This document shows, one piece after another, positions 1 through 6,252 of a stretch of 7,777 nucleotides of DNA (within the stretch, counting starts at the first letter, position 1; each line of letters begins with the position of its first letter). Both the position numbers and the translations under genes were made by a program. Under the pieces are notes generated by a model that was not told where the DNA came from, did not search any database, and saw only the letters and a program-made list of their open reading frames with translations. The stretch covers positions 1 to 7,777 of the forward strand of contig JBJXEH010000285.1 in the NCBI GenBank assembly GCA_046153995.1, given 5' to 3'. This DNA is from SZUA-430 sp046153995. Lineage in GTDB: Bacteria; Pseudomonadota; Alphaproteobacteria; Micropepsales; Micropepsaceae.

Positions 1-6
1 GGTGTC

Positions 7-1614
7 ATGACGCGCGAGCGGCTTTATCTGTTCGACACGACGTTGCGCGATGGCGCGCAGACGCAGGGGGTCGACTTCAGCGTCGAGGACAAGCGGCAGA
101 TTGCGCTGCTGCTGGACGCGTTTGGGATCGATTACATTGAGGGCGGGTGGCCTGGGGCTAATCCGACGGACACGACGTTCTTCGGCGCGCCGCCTGCGTT
201 GAAGAAGGCCAAGCTCGTCGCGTTTGGGATGACGAAGAAGCTCGGGCGCAGTTCGTCGAACGATCCGGGCTTGGCTTCCGTGCTCGATGCAAAGGCGGAT
301 GCGTGTTGCCTCGTCGGCAAGTCGTGGGGCTTTCACGTCGATGTCGTGCTTGAGGTTCCGCGCGCCGACAACCTCGCGGCGATTAAGGAGAGCATGGCGG
401 CCGTCAAGGCGCGCGGGCGCGAGCCGATGTTCGATGCCGAGCATTTCTTTGACGGCTACAAGGCGAGCCCGGACTACGCGCTCGCTTGCCTTGAGGCGGC
501 GCTGGACGGCGGCGCGCGCTGGGTCGTGCTGTGCGACACGAACGGCGGGACGCTTCCGCATGAGGTGTCGCGGATCGTGGCCGAGGTCGTGAAGAAGTTT
601 CCGCGGGATCGCATCGGCATCCATGCGCACAACGATACCGAAAACGCTGTCGCCAATACGCTGGCCGCCGTCGACGCGGGCGTGCGGCAGATTCAGGGAA
701 CGCTGAACGGGCTCGGCGAGCGGTGCGGGAACGCCAATCTTGTTTCGCTAATCCCGACGTTGCTGTTAAAGCCGGGGTTCGCCGAACGGTTCGAGACGGG
801 GATCGCACCGGCGAAACTGAATGACATCACGCATCTTTCGCGGCAACTCGACGAGATCTTGAACCGTGCGCCGAACCGGCATGCGGCCTATGTCGGTGCG
901 TCGGCGTTTGCGCACAAGGGCGGGCTGCATGCCTCTGCAGTTCAAAAGGACCCGCGGACGTATGAGCACATTCCGCCGGAAACGGTCGGCAATGCGCGCA
1001 AGATTCCGGTCTCGGATCAGGCAGGCCGGTCGAACCTGGTCGGACGGATCGCGGCGCTTGGGATCGACGTCGATTCGAAAGACCCGCGTATCTCGGCACT
1101 GTTGGAGCGGATCAAGGAGCGGGAGTTTTTGGGCTATGCCTACGACGGGGCTGAGGCTTCGCTCGAACTGTTGGCGCGGCGGGCGCTGGGCAAGGTGCCG
1201 TCCTATTTCAAGGTCGACGGGTTCCGCGTGTCGGTGGAGCGGCGGCACAATGCACTTGGCGAAGAGGTCACGGTGTCCGAGGCTGTGGTGAAGGTGCAGG
1301 CCGACGGCGAGCGGCTGATGAGCGTGGGGGAGGGGAACGGTCCCGTGAACGCACTCGACAACGCGCTCAGGAAGGATTTGGGGCGCTACTCCAAGTGGCT
1401 CGAGGACTTGAAACTCGTCGACTACAAGGTGCGTATCCTGACCGCGGGTACGGAGGCCGTCACCCGGGTCATGATCGAGAGCGCGGATGGGGCCGGCAAT
1501 CGCTGGTCGACAGTCGGCGTTTCGCCGAATATTGTCGATGCTTCGTTCGAGGCGTTGATCGACTCCATCACCTACAAATTGCTGCGCGACGGGGCGCCTC
1601 CGTCACGCGCGTGA
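7..1614 (+). CDS. cimA: (R)-citramalate synthase
   Basis: Condenses acetyl-CoA with pyruvate to (R)-citramalate in the cytoplasm, the first step of the threonine-independent route to 2-oxobutyrate and isoleucine. The 535-residue product has the layout and length of the long citramalate synthase branch of the LeuA/homocitrate synthase family. The N-terminal TIM barrel (about 1-290) starts with DTTLRDGAQ, giving catalytic R14 and metal ligand D15. The metal-binding HAHND follows (H206, H208), then GERCGNANL with likely ligand N242, and HKGGLH at 303-308. A LeuA-type regulatory domain spans about 400-525, so feedback control by isoleucine is plausible. The start at 7 fits the family N-terminus; the preceding codons GGT GTC cannot start, and the ribosome binding site lies mostly outside the window. 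The next gene begins 10 bases after the stop, suggesting co-transcription. A 2-isopropylmalate or homocitrate synthase is the alternative, but overall similarity favours CimA. Confidence 0.93.
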   Translation: MTRERLYLFDTTLRDGAQTQGVDFSVEDKRQIALLLDAFGIDYIEGGWPGANPTDTTFFGAPPALKKAKLVAFGMTKKLGRSSSNDPGLASVLDAKADACCLVGKSWGFHVDVVLEVPRADNLAAIKESMAAVKARGREPMFDAEHFFDGYKASPDYALACLEAALDGGARWVVLCDTNGGTLPHEVSRIVAEVVKKFPRDRIGIHAHNDTENAVANTLAAVDAGVRQIQGTLNGLGERCGNANLVSLIPTLLLKPGFAERFETGIAPAKLNDITHLSRQLDEILNRAPNRHAAYVGASAFAHKGGLHASAVQKDPRTYEHIPPETVGNARKIPVSDQAGRSNLVGRIAALGIDVDSKDPRISALLERIKEREFLGYAYDGAEASLELLARRALGKVPSYFKVDGFRVSVERRHNALGEEVTVSEAVVKVQADGERLMSVGEGNGPVNALDNALRKDLGRYSKWLEDLKLVDYKVRILTAGTEAVTRVMIESADGAGNRWSTVGVSPNIVDASFEALIDSITYKLLRDGAPPSRA

Positions 1615-1615
1615 C
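1602..1615. repeat. Perfect 14-bp palindrome over the cimA stop codon
   Basis: GTCACGC followed directly by GCGTGAC is perfectly self-complementary. It covers the last codons and stop of cimA, just before the ribosome binding site of the next gene. There is no loop and no T-run, so it is not a terminator. It could be a protein-binding site or chance in GC-rich DNA; no function is assigned. Confidence 0.4.
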
Positions 1616-1620
1616 AGGGG
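1616..1620 (+). promoter_or_regulatory. Ribosome binding site of the PLP lyase gene
   Basis: AGGGG lies four bases before the ATG at 1625, within the 10-base gap after the cimA stop. It supports that start and expression from the cimA transcript. The spacing is a little short. The G-run also forms the self-complementary octamer GGGGCCCC (1617-1624) with the next four bases. Confidence 0.5.
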
Positions 1621-1624
1621 CCCC

Positions 1625-3073
1625 ATGAAGATACCGGCAAACGGCAAGTCGAAAGATCAAATCAAGACGGAACTGAAAGCGTTTTCGGGCCGGGACCTTC
1701 CGTGGCGCGAAGGCAAGACGCTTGCCTATATCTACGACCCCGGTCCCGACATCGAAGAGATCGCGAAGTGGGCGTACATGGAGTACCTCACCGAGAACGG
1801 TCTCGACCCGACGGTTTATCCGTCGATGATGCTGATTGAGAACGAACTGACTGCGATGGCGGCGGCGCATCTGGGCGGCGTGCCGGGTGTCGTCGGCAAC
1901 TTCACGAGCGGCGGCACGGAAAGCTGCATGCTGGCGGTGAAGGCTGCGCGGGACAATGCCCGCGCGACGAAGCCGCACATCAAGACGCCTGAGATCATCT
2001 TGCCCGTCACGGCGCATGCGGCCTTCCAAAAAGGCTGCCACTACATGGACGTGAAGCAGGTTTTGGTTCCCGTCGATCCGAAGACGTTCAAGGCCGATCC
2101 TGCCGCGATCGAAAGGGCGATCACGCCGAACACGATTATGATCGTGGCCTCTGCCGTGTCGTACGCGCACGGCGTGCTCGACCCGATCGAGGCGATCGGC
2201 AAGATCGCCGAAAAGCACAAGCTGCTCTTGCACGTAGATGGCTGTATCGGCGGCTTTCTGCTGCCGTATTTCAAGCGGCTTGGTGCGAAGCTTGGTGAGT
2301 TCGATTTTCGCGTGCCCGGCGTCACCTCGATGTCGATGGATTACCACAAGTACGCGTACTGCCCGAAAGGCGCGTCCGTCATCCTGCATCGCTCGAAGGA
2401 GCTTCGCCGCTTCCAAATCTATGCAGCGGCGGATTGGACGGGTTACACCGTCATCAACCCCGCGATCCAATCGACAAAGTCGGGCGGTCCGATGGCGGCG
2501 GCGTGGGCGGTGCTGAATGCCCTGGGTGACGATGGCTACATGCGATTTGCGCAGCGCATCTATGGCGCCACGAACACGATCGTCGAGGCTATTCGCAAGA
2601 ACCCTGGTCTGCGGTTGTTGGGCGAACCGGACTTGAACCTGATTGCGTTCACCTCGGACGAGTTTTCCTGCTTTCACATCATCGACGAGATGAAAGCGCG
2701 CGGATGGTTCGTGCAGCCGCAGTTCGGCTACCACGGGTCGGAGCCGAACGTGCATCTCTCGATCGGGCAGAACGTGTTCGACAATGCGGGCGAGTTTGTG
2801 GCGGCGTTGAACGATGCGACGGAGGCGTCGAAGTCGAAGGGGTTCAGCCAGATTGCGGCGAAGGTGAAGTCGGAGCTTTCGCGCATGAACCCGGCCGATT
2901 TCAAGCCTGCGATGTTGAACGACCTGATGCGGGCCGCCGGGATCGAGGATGGGCAGTTGCCGCGTAAGTCTGCCGAGCTTAACCAGATTTTGAACGTGCT
3001 GCCGCCGAAGGTGACGGAGTTCGCGCTGATCGAGTTCATGAACGAACGCTACGTCTACCGCGAGAAGAAGTGA
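1625..3073 (+). CDS. PLP-dependent lyase, sphingosine-1-phosphate lyase-like
   Basis: A 482-residue fold-type I PLP enzyme of the group II decarboxylase/sphingosine-1-phosphate lyase family. Members cleave phosphorylated long-chain bases to a fatty aldehyde and phosphoethanolamine, or decarboxylate amino acids. Visible motifs are SGGTES at 95-100 (cofactor phosphate binding), AHAAF at 130-134 with H131 as the ring-stacking histidine, HVDGCIGGF at 203-211 with D205 facing the pyridine nitrogen, and SMDYHKYAYCPKG at 237-249 with K242 as the Schiff-base lysine. HVDxCxGGF, FDFRVPGVTS at 226-235 and the HK-Y-Y-PKG pattern match sphingosine-1-phosphate lyases better than aromatic amino acid or glutamate decarboxylases. 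There is no N-terminal membrane helix, unlike the eukaryotic enzymes, so the protein should be cytosolic. It probably shares a transcript with cimA. The family call is firm; the substrate is not, and no sphingolipid-synthesis gene is in the window. A different amino-acid decarboxylase remains possible. Confidence 0.85.
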   Translation: MKIPANGKSKDQIKTELKAFSGRDLPWREGKTLAYIYDPGPDIEEIAKWAYMEYLTENGLDPTVYPSMMLIENELTAMAAAHLGGVPGVVGNFTSGGTESCMLAVKAARDNARATKPHIKTPEIILPVTAHAAFQKGCHYMDVKQVLVPVDPKTFKADPAAIERAITPNTIMIVASAVSYAHGVLDPIEAIGKIAEKHKLLLHVDGCIGGFLLPYFKRLGAKLGEFDFRVPGVTSMSMDYHKYAYCPKGASVILHRSKELRRFQIYAAADWTGYTVINPAIQSTKSGGPMAAAWAVLNALGDDGYMRFAQRIYGATNTIVEAIRKNPGLRLLGEPDLNLIAFTSDEFSCFHIIDEMKARGWFVQPQFGYHGSEPNVHLSIGQNVFDNAGEFVAALNDATEASKSKGFSQIAAKVKSELSRMNPADFKPAMLNDLMRAAGIEDGQLPRKSAELNQILNVLPPKVTEFALIEFMNERYVYREKK

Positions 3074-3149
3074 GGGCTTCGGTAGGCGCGGTGCAGCCAT
3101 GCCCAGGGCGGCATAGCGCGCGGATGGGCGTCGTCCTTATGTGTGTGAC

Positions 3150-4046
3150 ATGAGCAATTCAATCGACCGCGGCGTGATCTACGGCGCCAGCGCCTATGTG
3201 ACCTGGGGGATCATTCCGATCTTCTGGAAGTTGTTGGAGCAGGTCGGCGATGTCGGCGCGGTCGAGATCGTCGTGCACCGGATCGTCTGGACGTTGATCT
3301 TTGCGATCGCGGCCCTTGCGGCGTGGAGCCGCCTGCCCAAGCTCTGGACGGCTCTGCGCAATCCGAGGGTGCTGTTGGCGCTTACGGCGAGCGCGCTGCT
3401 GATCGCGGTGAACTGGGGGCTCTTCATCTGGGCCGTGACCGAAGATCGGATCATCGATACAAGTCTCGGCTACTACATCAACCCGCTTGTCAGTTTCATG
3501 CTGGGGGTCGTGTGGCTCGGCGAGCGCCTTACGAAGGTGCAGCTCTTCGCTGTCGGTCTCGCGGTCTTGGGCGTGGTCAATCAGACCGTGGCGGTGGGTT
3601 TTCTGCCCTGGATATCATTAGCGTTGGCGGTCAGCTTTGGCATCTATGGTCTCATCCGCAAAACGGTGCCGGTGGAGTCGCTTGAGGGTCTGACGGTCGA
3701 AGCGTTGATCCTCGCGCCTGTGTCGCTTGGCTACATTTTGTACATGGCGGCGCACGGCGATGGTGCCTTCATGCACCAAAGCATCGGCCTCGATCTGATG
3801 CTCATTCTCGCAGGGCCGCTGACGGCGATACCGCTGCTGCTATTCGCGGCCGGCGCGCGGCTGGTCAAGCTCTCGACGATGGGGTTCCTGCAGTACCTGG
3901 CGCCGTCGATCAGTTTGCTGATCGCCGTGTTCCTTTACAACGAACCTTTCACGCAGGCCCATGTGGTGACGTTCGCGCTGATTTGGAGCGCGCTGGCTCT
4001 GGTCACTTGGGAAGCCTTCCGGCGGGAACGCTATTCCGCCGCCTGA
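3150..4046 (+). CDS. rarD: RarD-type EamA transporter
   Basis: An inner-membrane protein of the drug/metabolite transporter superfamily, about 298 residues and nearly all hydrophobic, consistent with the family's ten helices. The start MSNSIDRGVIYGASAYVTWG and the block NWGLFIWAV followed by SLGYYINPL are typical of RarD. The family name comes from chloramphenicol-sensitivity annotation; the true substrate is unknown. I chose the ATG at 3150 because it matches the family N-terminus. An in-frame GTG at 3141 would add three residues, and neither start has a good Shine-Dalgarno sequence. The 76-base gap after the PLP lyase holds only a weak imperfect hairpin, so read-through from the cimA unit is possible. 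The 3' end overlaps the opposing LOG-family gene by 16 bases. Confidence 0.9.
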   Translation: MSNSIDRGVIYGASAYVTWGIIPIFWKLLEQVGDVGAVEIVVHRIVWTLIFAIAALAAWSRLPKLWTALRNPRVLLALTASALLIAVNWGLFIWAVTEDRIIDTSLGYYINPLVSFMLGVVWLGERLTKVQLFAVGLAVLGVVNQTVAVGFLPWISLALAVSFGIYGLIRKTVPVESLEGLTVEALILAPVSLGYILYMAAHGDGAFMHQSIGLDLMLILAGPLTAIPLLLFAAGARLVKLSTMGFLQYLAPSISLLIAVFLYNEPFTQAHVVTFALIWSALALVTWEAFRRERYSAA

Positions 4047-4597
4047 CGGTGGAAGTTATGGATCGCGGGCATCGTGTCTTCGACGCGGCTCACGACCGTG
4101 TAGAGTTCCTTCAGACCGTAGCGCGCGAAGTTGTGCGTGTGCACCCGGTCGAACGTCGCGAACAGCGGGTCCCAAAATCCCTTCGTGTTCACAAACACGA
4201 TCGGCTTTTTGTGCAGGCCAAGCTGAGCCCAAGTCATTGCTTCCAGCACTTCCTCGAGCGTGCCCAGGCCGCCCGGCAGAATGACAAACGCATCGGAGAG
4301 GCCGTGCATGCGCGTCTTGCGCTCATGCATGTCGGGCGTGATGACGAGTTCGGTGAGGGAGTTGAGTTCGATTTCGCGGGCGCGCAGGAACTGTGGGATA
4401 ATGCCGACGACTTCGCCGCCGGCCTCAAGTGCTGCACGCGCGACTTCGCCCATCAAGCCGATCGATGCGCCACCGTAGATCAGGCGCGCGCGAGATTCGG
4501 CGATGTGACGGCCGAGGCCGCGGGCGGCTTCGGTGTAGGCGGGATCGCTCCCTTCGGAGGAGCCACAGAAAACGCAGACCCCAATCAGCTTATGCAT
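4031..4597 (-). CDS. LOG family phosphoribohydrolase (TIGR00730 family)
   Basis: A 188-residue cytosolic Rossmann-fold protein of the lysine-decarboxylase-like/LOG family. Characterised members hydrolyse the N-glycosidic bond of nucleoside 5'-monophosphates, releasing ribose 5-phosphate and a base; plant and some bacterial members activate cytokinin nucleotides. The N-terminus has VCVFCGSSEG at 7-16, then YGGASIGLMG at 41-50, MHERK at 90-94 (catalytic arginine R93) and PGGLGTLEE at 108-116 (nucleotide-binding loop with catalytic E116). The length is normal for the family. The start is well bounded: an in-frame TAA lies two codons upstream, and a weak GAGAA sits six bases before the ATG. It is divergent from the cytochrome genes and converges on rarD. 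The old label lysine decarboxylase is a known misannotation for this family. Whether this member makes cytokinins or only recycles nucleotides cannot be told. Confidence 0.92.
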   Translation of the reverse strand: MHKLIGVCVFCGSSEGSDPAYTEAARGLGRHIAESRARLIYGGASIGLMGEVARAALEAGGEVVGIIPQFLRAREIELNSLTELVITPDMHERKTRMHGLSDAFVILPGGLGTLEEVLEAMTWAQLGLHKKPIVFVNTKGFWDPLFATFDRVHTHNFARYGLKELYTVVSRVEDTMPAIHNFHRQAAE

Positions 4598-4699
4598 TTG
4601 TTATTCTCAAGGCTGAACGCAGAGGAAGATACTCAAGCAACATGAACACTTCGAAACCATGCAAATCATGGAGTGAGTCTAAGGCCAAAACGTGACAGT

Positions 4700-4712
4700 T
4701 TTGCCTGGCAAA
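4700..4712. repeat. 13-bp inverted repeat, possible operator
   Basis: TTTGCC, one central T, then GGCAAA: perfect 6-bp half-sites in the divergent region between the LOG gene and the cytochrome gene. Its centre at 4706 is about 50 bases upstream of the start site implied by the candidate promoter, where an activator could bind. I cannot match it to a known regulator. A second dyad, CCATG-N5-CATGG, lies at 4657-4671. Confidence 0.35.
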
Positions 4713-4722
4713 TTGTGGGGGC

Positions 4723-4750
4723 TTGGCGCGGGCGTCACAATCGTTACCAT
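4723..4750 (+). promoter_or_regulatory. Candidate sigma-70-type promoter of the cytochrome pair
   Basis: TTGGCG (4723-4728) and TACCAT (4745-4750) are separated by 16 bases. Each matches the -35 and -10 consensus at four of six positions. The implied transcript would have a leader of about 30 bases before the ATG at 4790. It is the best placed candidate in this gap, but such matches are common by chance. No comparably good promoter was seen for the opposing LOG gene; its best -10-like hexamer (TATCTT on the minus strand) has only a poor -35. Confidence 0.3.
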
Positions 4751-4778
4751 GCGTTAAGTTCAACGCCTTCGCGATTGC

Positions 4779-4783
4779 GGGAG
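4779..4783 (+). promoter_or_regulatory. Ribosome binding site deciding the cytochrome c start
   Basis: GGGAG sits six bases before the ATG at 4790. It supports this start over the upstream in-frame GTG at 4673, which would put about 39 charged, low-complexity residues before the signal sequence. Confidence 0.65.
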
Positions 4784-4789
4784 AAATCC

Positions 4790-5251
4790 ATGAGAGTTGT
4801 GGTTGCTAGCGCCGTTCTAGCCTTGACCGTTTTCGTGTCCGCTGCGTGCGGAAGTTCGGCTTCGGCGCCGCAGCAAACCGTCGATGCCCGGATCGAGGGC
4901 ATGAAGAAGCTCGGCGGCGCACTGAAGGCCACCGGACAAGCGGCGACGCCGGCCGAGGCAAAGGCCAAAATCGCCGAGGCGATCGCCTTCTCGGAGTCCA
5001 TCGTGTCGCTGTTTCCAAAGGGGACGGGTATCGGCGACGCTGGCGTGACCAAGACACGCGCTCTTCAAGACATTTGGTCGAAGCCCGCGGAGTTCAAGGC
5101 CTCGGCCGACGCGATGACAGCGACGCTGAAGAACATCGATGCGGCGCTGGGTACGGGCGACAAGGCGAAGGTGGAAGCGGCGTTCGCCGAGGTCGGCAAG
5201 AGCTGCGGCGGTTGCCACAAGCCGTTCCGCGGTCCTGAAGTTTCGGAGTAG
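4790..5251 (+). CDS. Cytochrome c-556/c'-type monoheme cytochrome
   Basis: A 153-residue exported cytochrome of class II type (four-helix bundle with the heme near the C-terminus). The N-terminal hydrophobic stretch MRVVVASAVLALTVFVSAAC is a Sec signal. C20 in SAAC could be a lipoprotein cysteine, though position -3 is serine, and cleavage after SASA is the alternative. The mature part is alanine-rich and helical. The single heme site CGGCH lies at 139-143. R34 and M38 in the first helix give the RxxxM pattern seen where methionine is the sixth iron ligand, which points to a low-spin, electron-carrying c-556 rather than a high-spin, gas-binding c'. The stop overlaps the GTG of the diheme cytochrome gene by one base, so the two are probably made together. 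Likely role: periplasmic electron carrier; the partner dehydrogenase or oxidase is not known. Confidence 0.85.
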   Translation: MRVVVASAVLALTVFVSAACGSSASAPQQTVDARIEGMKKLGGALKATGQAATPAEAKAKIAEAIAFSESIVSLFPKGTGIGDAGVTKTRALQDIWSKPAEFKASADAMTATLKNIDAALGTGDKAKVEAAFAEVGKSCGGCHKPFRGPEVSE

Positions 5252-5253
5252 TG
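5249..5253 (+). promoter_or_regulatory. TAGTG stop-start overlap coupling the two cytochromes
   Basis: The TAG stop of the monoheme cytochrome shares its last base with the GTG start of the diheme cytochrome. GGAG (5245-5248) lies directly before, too close for an ideal ribosome binding site, while GAAG (5237-5240) is about ten bases away. This arrangement suggests translation by reinitiation and a fixed ratio of the two proteins. Confidence 0.6.
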
Positions 5254-6162
5254 CCGCTCCCGCGCATTCTCCTGCTGACGGCGCTGGCGATCGGCGCCGC
5301 CATTCTTGTTTGGCTGCTGTGGCCGTCGCGCGCGTCGGTCAGCATTCCAGACGGCATGTCGAGCGCGTCTCCCGGCATGGCCGAACGCGGTGCGTATGTG
5401 GCGCGTGCGGCCGGTTGCGTCAGCTGTCATTGGGACAAGAAAGGTGGAGGGCAACCCTTTGCCGGCGGGCTTGCGCTCAAGACGGCGTTCGGGACGTTTC
5501 ATTCGCCGAACATCACGCCCGATAACGAGACAGGCATCGGCAAATGGAGCGATGAGGACTTCGTACGCGCGCTAACGCAGGGGCAGGGCGTGCACGGCGA
5601 GGAGCTTTATCCGGTCTTTCCGTACACGTCGTTTTCGGCGATGACGGTGGAGGATGCGCTCGCGATCAAAGCCTATCTCTTCACGCTGTCCCCGGTGAGC
5701 GCGCCGCGGCGTCACGACGGCATCACGTTTCCGTTTTCGTGGCGGGCGCTGATGAAGGGGTGGAAGCTGTTGTTCTTCGGCGGCGCGGCACCGCTCGCAA
5801 ACGATCCGGCGCGTGACACAACTTGGAATCGCGGGCGCTATTTGGTCGCAGTCGGGCATTGCGGCGAATGTCACACACCGCGCAATTTCCTGGGCGCGCA
5901 GATCGCGTCGCAAGCTCTGCAAGGAAACGCCAGCGGTCCTGACGGTTGGAAGGTTCCCGCGCTGGCGGGTACAAACGCGAAGGAATTCGCCGCTTGGTCT
6001 GTGGACGAAATCGTCGAGTATCTAAAAAGCGGCACAATGCCGGACTTCGACAACGCACAAGGCCCGATGGACGAAGTAGTTCAAGACGCGACGAAACATC
6101 TCACGGACGACGACCGGCGCGCGATTGCGCTCTACTTAAAGTCGTTGGACGCCCAGCAGTAA
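5251..6162 (+). CDS. Membrane-anchored diheme cytochrome c
   Basis: A 303-residue protein with a hydrophobic helix at about 5-24 that likely acts as an uncleaved anchor, followed by two class I cytochrome c domains in the periplasm. The first has CVSCH at 56-60 and probable methionine ligand M131 (YTSFSAM). The second has CGECH at 204-208 and probable ligand M273 (GPMDEVV), followed by HLTDDDRRAIALYLKSL, a typical closing helix. Sequence blocks such as HSPNITPD, TGIGKWSDEDF and YPVFPY resemble the cytochrome subunits of membrane-bound alcohol, gluconate and related dehydrogenases. Those usually carry three hemes, and this protein lacks a third CxxCH domain. Likely role: passing electrons from a periplasmic oxidation toward the respiratory chain, perhaps exchanging with the coupled monoheme cytochrome. 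The GTG start is supported by the overlap with the upstream gene. The physiological donor is unknown. Confidence 0.88.
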   Translation: MPLPRILLLTALAIGAAILVWLLWPSRASVSIPDGMSSASPGMAERGAYVARAAGCVSCHWDKKGGGQPFAGGLALKTAFGTFHSPNITPDNETGIGKWSDEDFVRALTQGQGVHGEELYPVFPYTSFSAMTVEDALAIKAYLFTLSPVSAPRRHDGITFPFSWRALMKGWKLLFFGGAAPLANDPARDTTWNRGRYLVAVGHCGECHTPRNFLGAQIASQALQGNASGPDGWKVPALAGTNAKEFAAWSVDEIVEYLKSGTMPDFDNAQGPMDEVVQDATKHLTDDDRRAIALYLKSLDAQQ

Positions 6163-6179
6163 AACCTGTTGATAGGCCC

Positions 6180-6203
6180 ACCTTGCCGATTTGGCGGCAA
6201 GGT
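6180..6203 (+). terminator. 9-bp perfect stem-loop after the cytochrome genes
   Basis: ACCTTGCCG and CGGCAAGGT pair perfectly around the six-base loop ATTTGG, 18 bases after the stop of the diheme cytochrome gene. The stem is strong, but it is followed by TCGCAAAG rather than a T-run. It may therefore be a weak intrinsic terminator, a 3'-end stabiliser, or a rho-assisted end. Its position between two functionally unrelated genes favours a transcript end. Confidence 0.5.
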
Positions 6204-6240
6204 TCGCAAAGATTAAATTCACATTCCAAATCAATAGAAC

Positions 6241-6245
6241 GGTGA
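6241..6245 (+). promoter_or_regulatory. Ribosome binding site of the LysM gene
   Basis: GGTGA lies seven bases before the ATG at 6253. It sits inside the short inverted repeat CGGT-GA-ACCG (6240-6249), which could mask it in a small hairpin. The AT-richer stretch 6204-6238 just upstream is where a promoter would be expected, but no hexamer pair there is convincing. Confidence 0.4.
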
Positions 6246-6252
6246 ACCGCAC

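Noticed and set aside
1568..3100. A 510-codon open frame on the minus strand, almost exactly opposite the PLP lyase gene
   Set aside because: Its translation is rich in Arg/His/Leu with no recognisable motif. Such long antisense frames are expected opposite GC-rich genes with a strong third-position bias, and the plus-strand frame has clear catalytic motifs.
3086..3121. Possible terminator after the PLP lyase gene (outer GCGCG/CGCGC, inner ATGCC/GGCAT)
   Set aside because: The stems are short and interrupted, and there is no T-run, so I do not call a terminator.
4031..4597. Lysine decarboxylase label for the LOG-family gene
   Set aside because: The protein has no PLP-binding lysine context and instead has PGGLGTLEE, which marks phosphoribohydrolases.
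3983..4645. A 220-codon plus-strand frame over the LOG gene
   Set aside because: It is antisense to a gene with intact catalytic motifs, and its own translation shows no recognisable family.
4706..4722. Sigma-54-like -24 element (CTGGCA) upstream of the cytochrome genes
   Set aside because: The expected TTGC -12 element is absent at the right spacing; the position holds a G-run.
4673..4789. N-terminal extension of the cytochrome c gene from the GTG at 4673
   Set aside because: It would put about 39 arginine-rich residues before the signal sequence, and the ATG at 4790 has a good ribosome binding site.
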